Assembly (NCBI GenBank): GCA_039933315.1
Contig: JBDTOI010000056.1
Span: 1 to 22,741, forward strand
Source of the DNA: DASXRU01 sp039933315
Lineage (GTDB): Bacteria; Acidobacteriota; Blastocatellia; Pyrinomonadales; Pyrinomonadaceae
Direction: 5' to 3'
Length of the DNA stretch: 22,741 nucleotides
The position numbers were made by a program, and so were the translations under genes. The notes beneath the pieces are model-generated. The model was not told the DNA's origin. It saw only the letters and a list, made by a program, of their open reading frames with translations, and searched no databases. Below, piece after piece: positions 22,297-22,741 of the stretch (its first letter is position 1; each line of letters begins with the position of its first letter).

Positions 22297-22599
22297 CTAT
22301 CGCACGTTCGCCGCCGGCCGGCTGATGCTTTGATTCAGCACCACTCCAAACTCCGTGCCCGGCTTTACGACTGCTTCAAGTCCCTTTGGAAAATGCCCCG
22401 GCGGCTTCGTAACATGATTGCTAAAATTCAGTCTCATCTGCGCCCCTCCTGGTACATCCAGCGTCGCCTGCGTCTTCGTCGCGCGACGCGAGGACTCGGA
22501 AACTGATTTAGCAACGACCGTGCCAGCGACATCGCAGGCAGCGATAGGCGCAAAAGTGCCAAGTATTTTGACTTTTGGGGGCTTTGCAACGCCGCGATT
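22297..22599 (-). pseudogene. possible decayed ORF without start codon
   Basis: On the minus strand, 100 codons are open between a TGA at 22600-22602 and a TAG at 22297-22299. The product reads like a real protein tail, including ATLDVPGGAQMRLNFSNHV and VVKPGTEFGVVLNQSIS. The latter recalls the PAGTxxxVRLNQxIS pattern of some exported acidobacterial proteins, from memory. No ATG, GTG or TTG occurs before an internal ATG at 22435, which has AGGAGG just upstream and would give only 46 residues. A 5'-truncated pseudogene, a very short gene or chance are all possible. With the repeats and hairpins this accounts for the 810 bp after pyrC. Confidence 0.25.
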
Positions 22600-22687
22600 T
22601 CAGGTGAGCGGATTTGGGGAATGAACGATGTGCGTTGAGACTGAAGCGCCGTGCACGAAATGGAATGTCGGGTGGGCAGGTGCGAAG

Positions 22688-22741
22688 GTGGCACAGACTT
22701 CAGTCTGTGAGTCTGCATTCGGTTCATCACAGACTGAAGTC
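22688..22741. repeat. palindromic repeat copies 2 and 3 (truncated by window end)
   Basis: An exact copy of the 23-nt unit at 19257-19279 spans 22688-22710. The inverted partial copy TCACAGACTGAAGTC spans 22727-22741 and is cut by the window edge. The pair can fold into a larger hairpin. Confidence 0.7.

Noticed and set aside
22434..22730. 98-codon minus-strand open frame at the right end
   Set aside because: Runs through a palindromic repeat and ends in an arginine-rich stretch, typical of a shadow frame. A different minus-strand frame is more protein-like.
1184..22741. CRISPR array
   Set aside because: The repeated words are in inverted or directly abutting arrangement with no regular spacers, and no cas gene is present.

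Overview
The window looks like a chromosomal piece of a moderately GC-rich Gram-negative-type bacterium, probably Acidobacteriota (perhaps Blastocatellia/Pyrinomonadales). That placement is inferred from the protein style, the secreted proteins ending in a CKNGG...FxNQGxC module, and gaps filled with long imperfect inverted repeats. No marker gene proves it. No rRNA, tRNA, CRISPR array, transposase or phage gene was seen.

Left part (about 50-9600, all minus strand): a reductive pyrimidine catabolism cluster. In transcription order it encodes an aldehyde dehydrogenase, a class III aminotransferase (beta-alanine/3-aminoisobutyrate type), dihydropyrimidinase, a membrane-anchored zinc-ribbon protein with an HEXXH motif, an NCS1 nucleobase transporter, beta-ureidopropionase and the PreA subunit of dihydropyrimidine dehydrogenase. 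Together these import uracil/thymine, reduce and open the ring, release beta-alanine, transaminate it to a semialdehyde and oxidise that. An acyl-CoA synthetase is transcribed divergently from the aldehyde dehydrogenase and may activate the resulting acid. The partner subunit PreT is not in the window.

Middle (about 11230-16630): two plus-strand secreted proteins share a C-terminal two-cysteine module. Each has the same promoter (TTGACA-17-TAGAGT) followed by a related 5' leader of about 220-250 nt, the most unusual feature of the window. Next come a minus-strand FTR1-type iron permease with a good promoter overlapped by a Fur-box-like palindrome, and an exported protein with two DUF3108-like domains.

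Right part (16630-21930): de novo pyrimidine synthesis genes, with pyrF and pyrD on the minus strand, pyrR divergent from pyrD and ending in its own strong terminator, then pyrB-pyrC. The last 810 bp hold hairpins, repeats and a possible decayed ORF. Pyrimidine breakdown and synthesis therefore lie within one 22-kb stretch, separated by about 5.4 kb of apparently unrelated envelope and iron genes.
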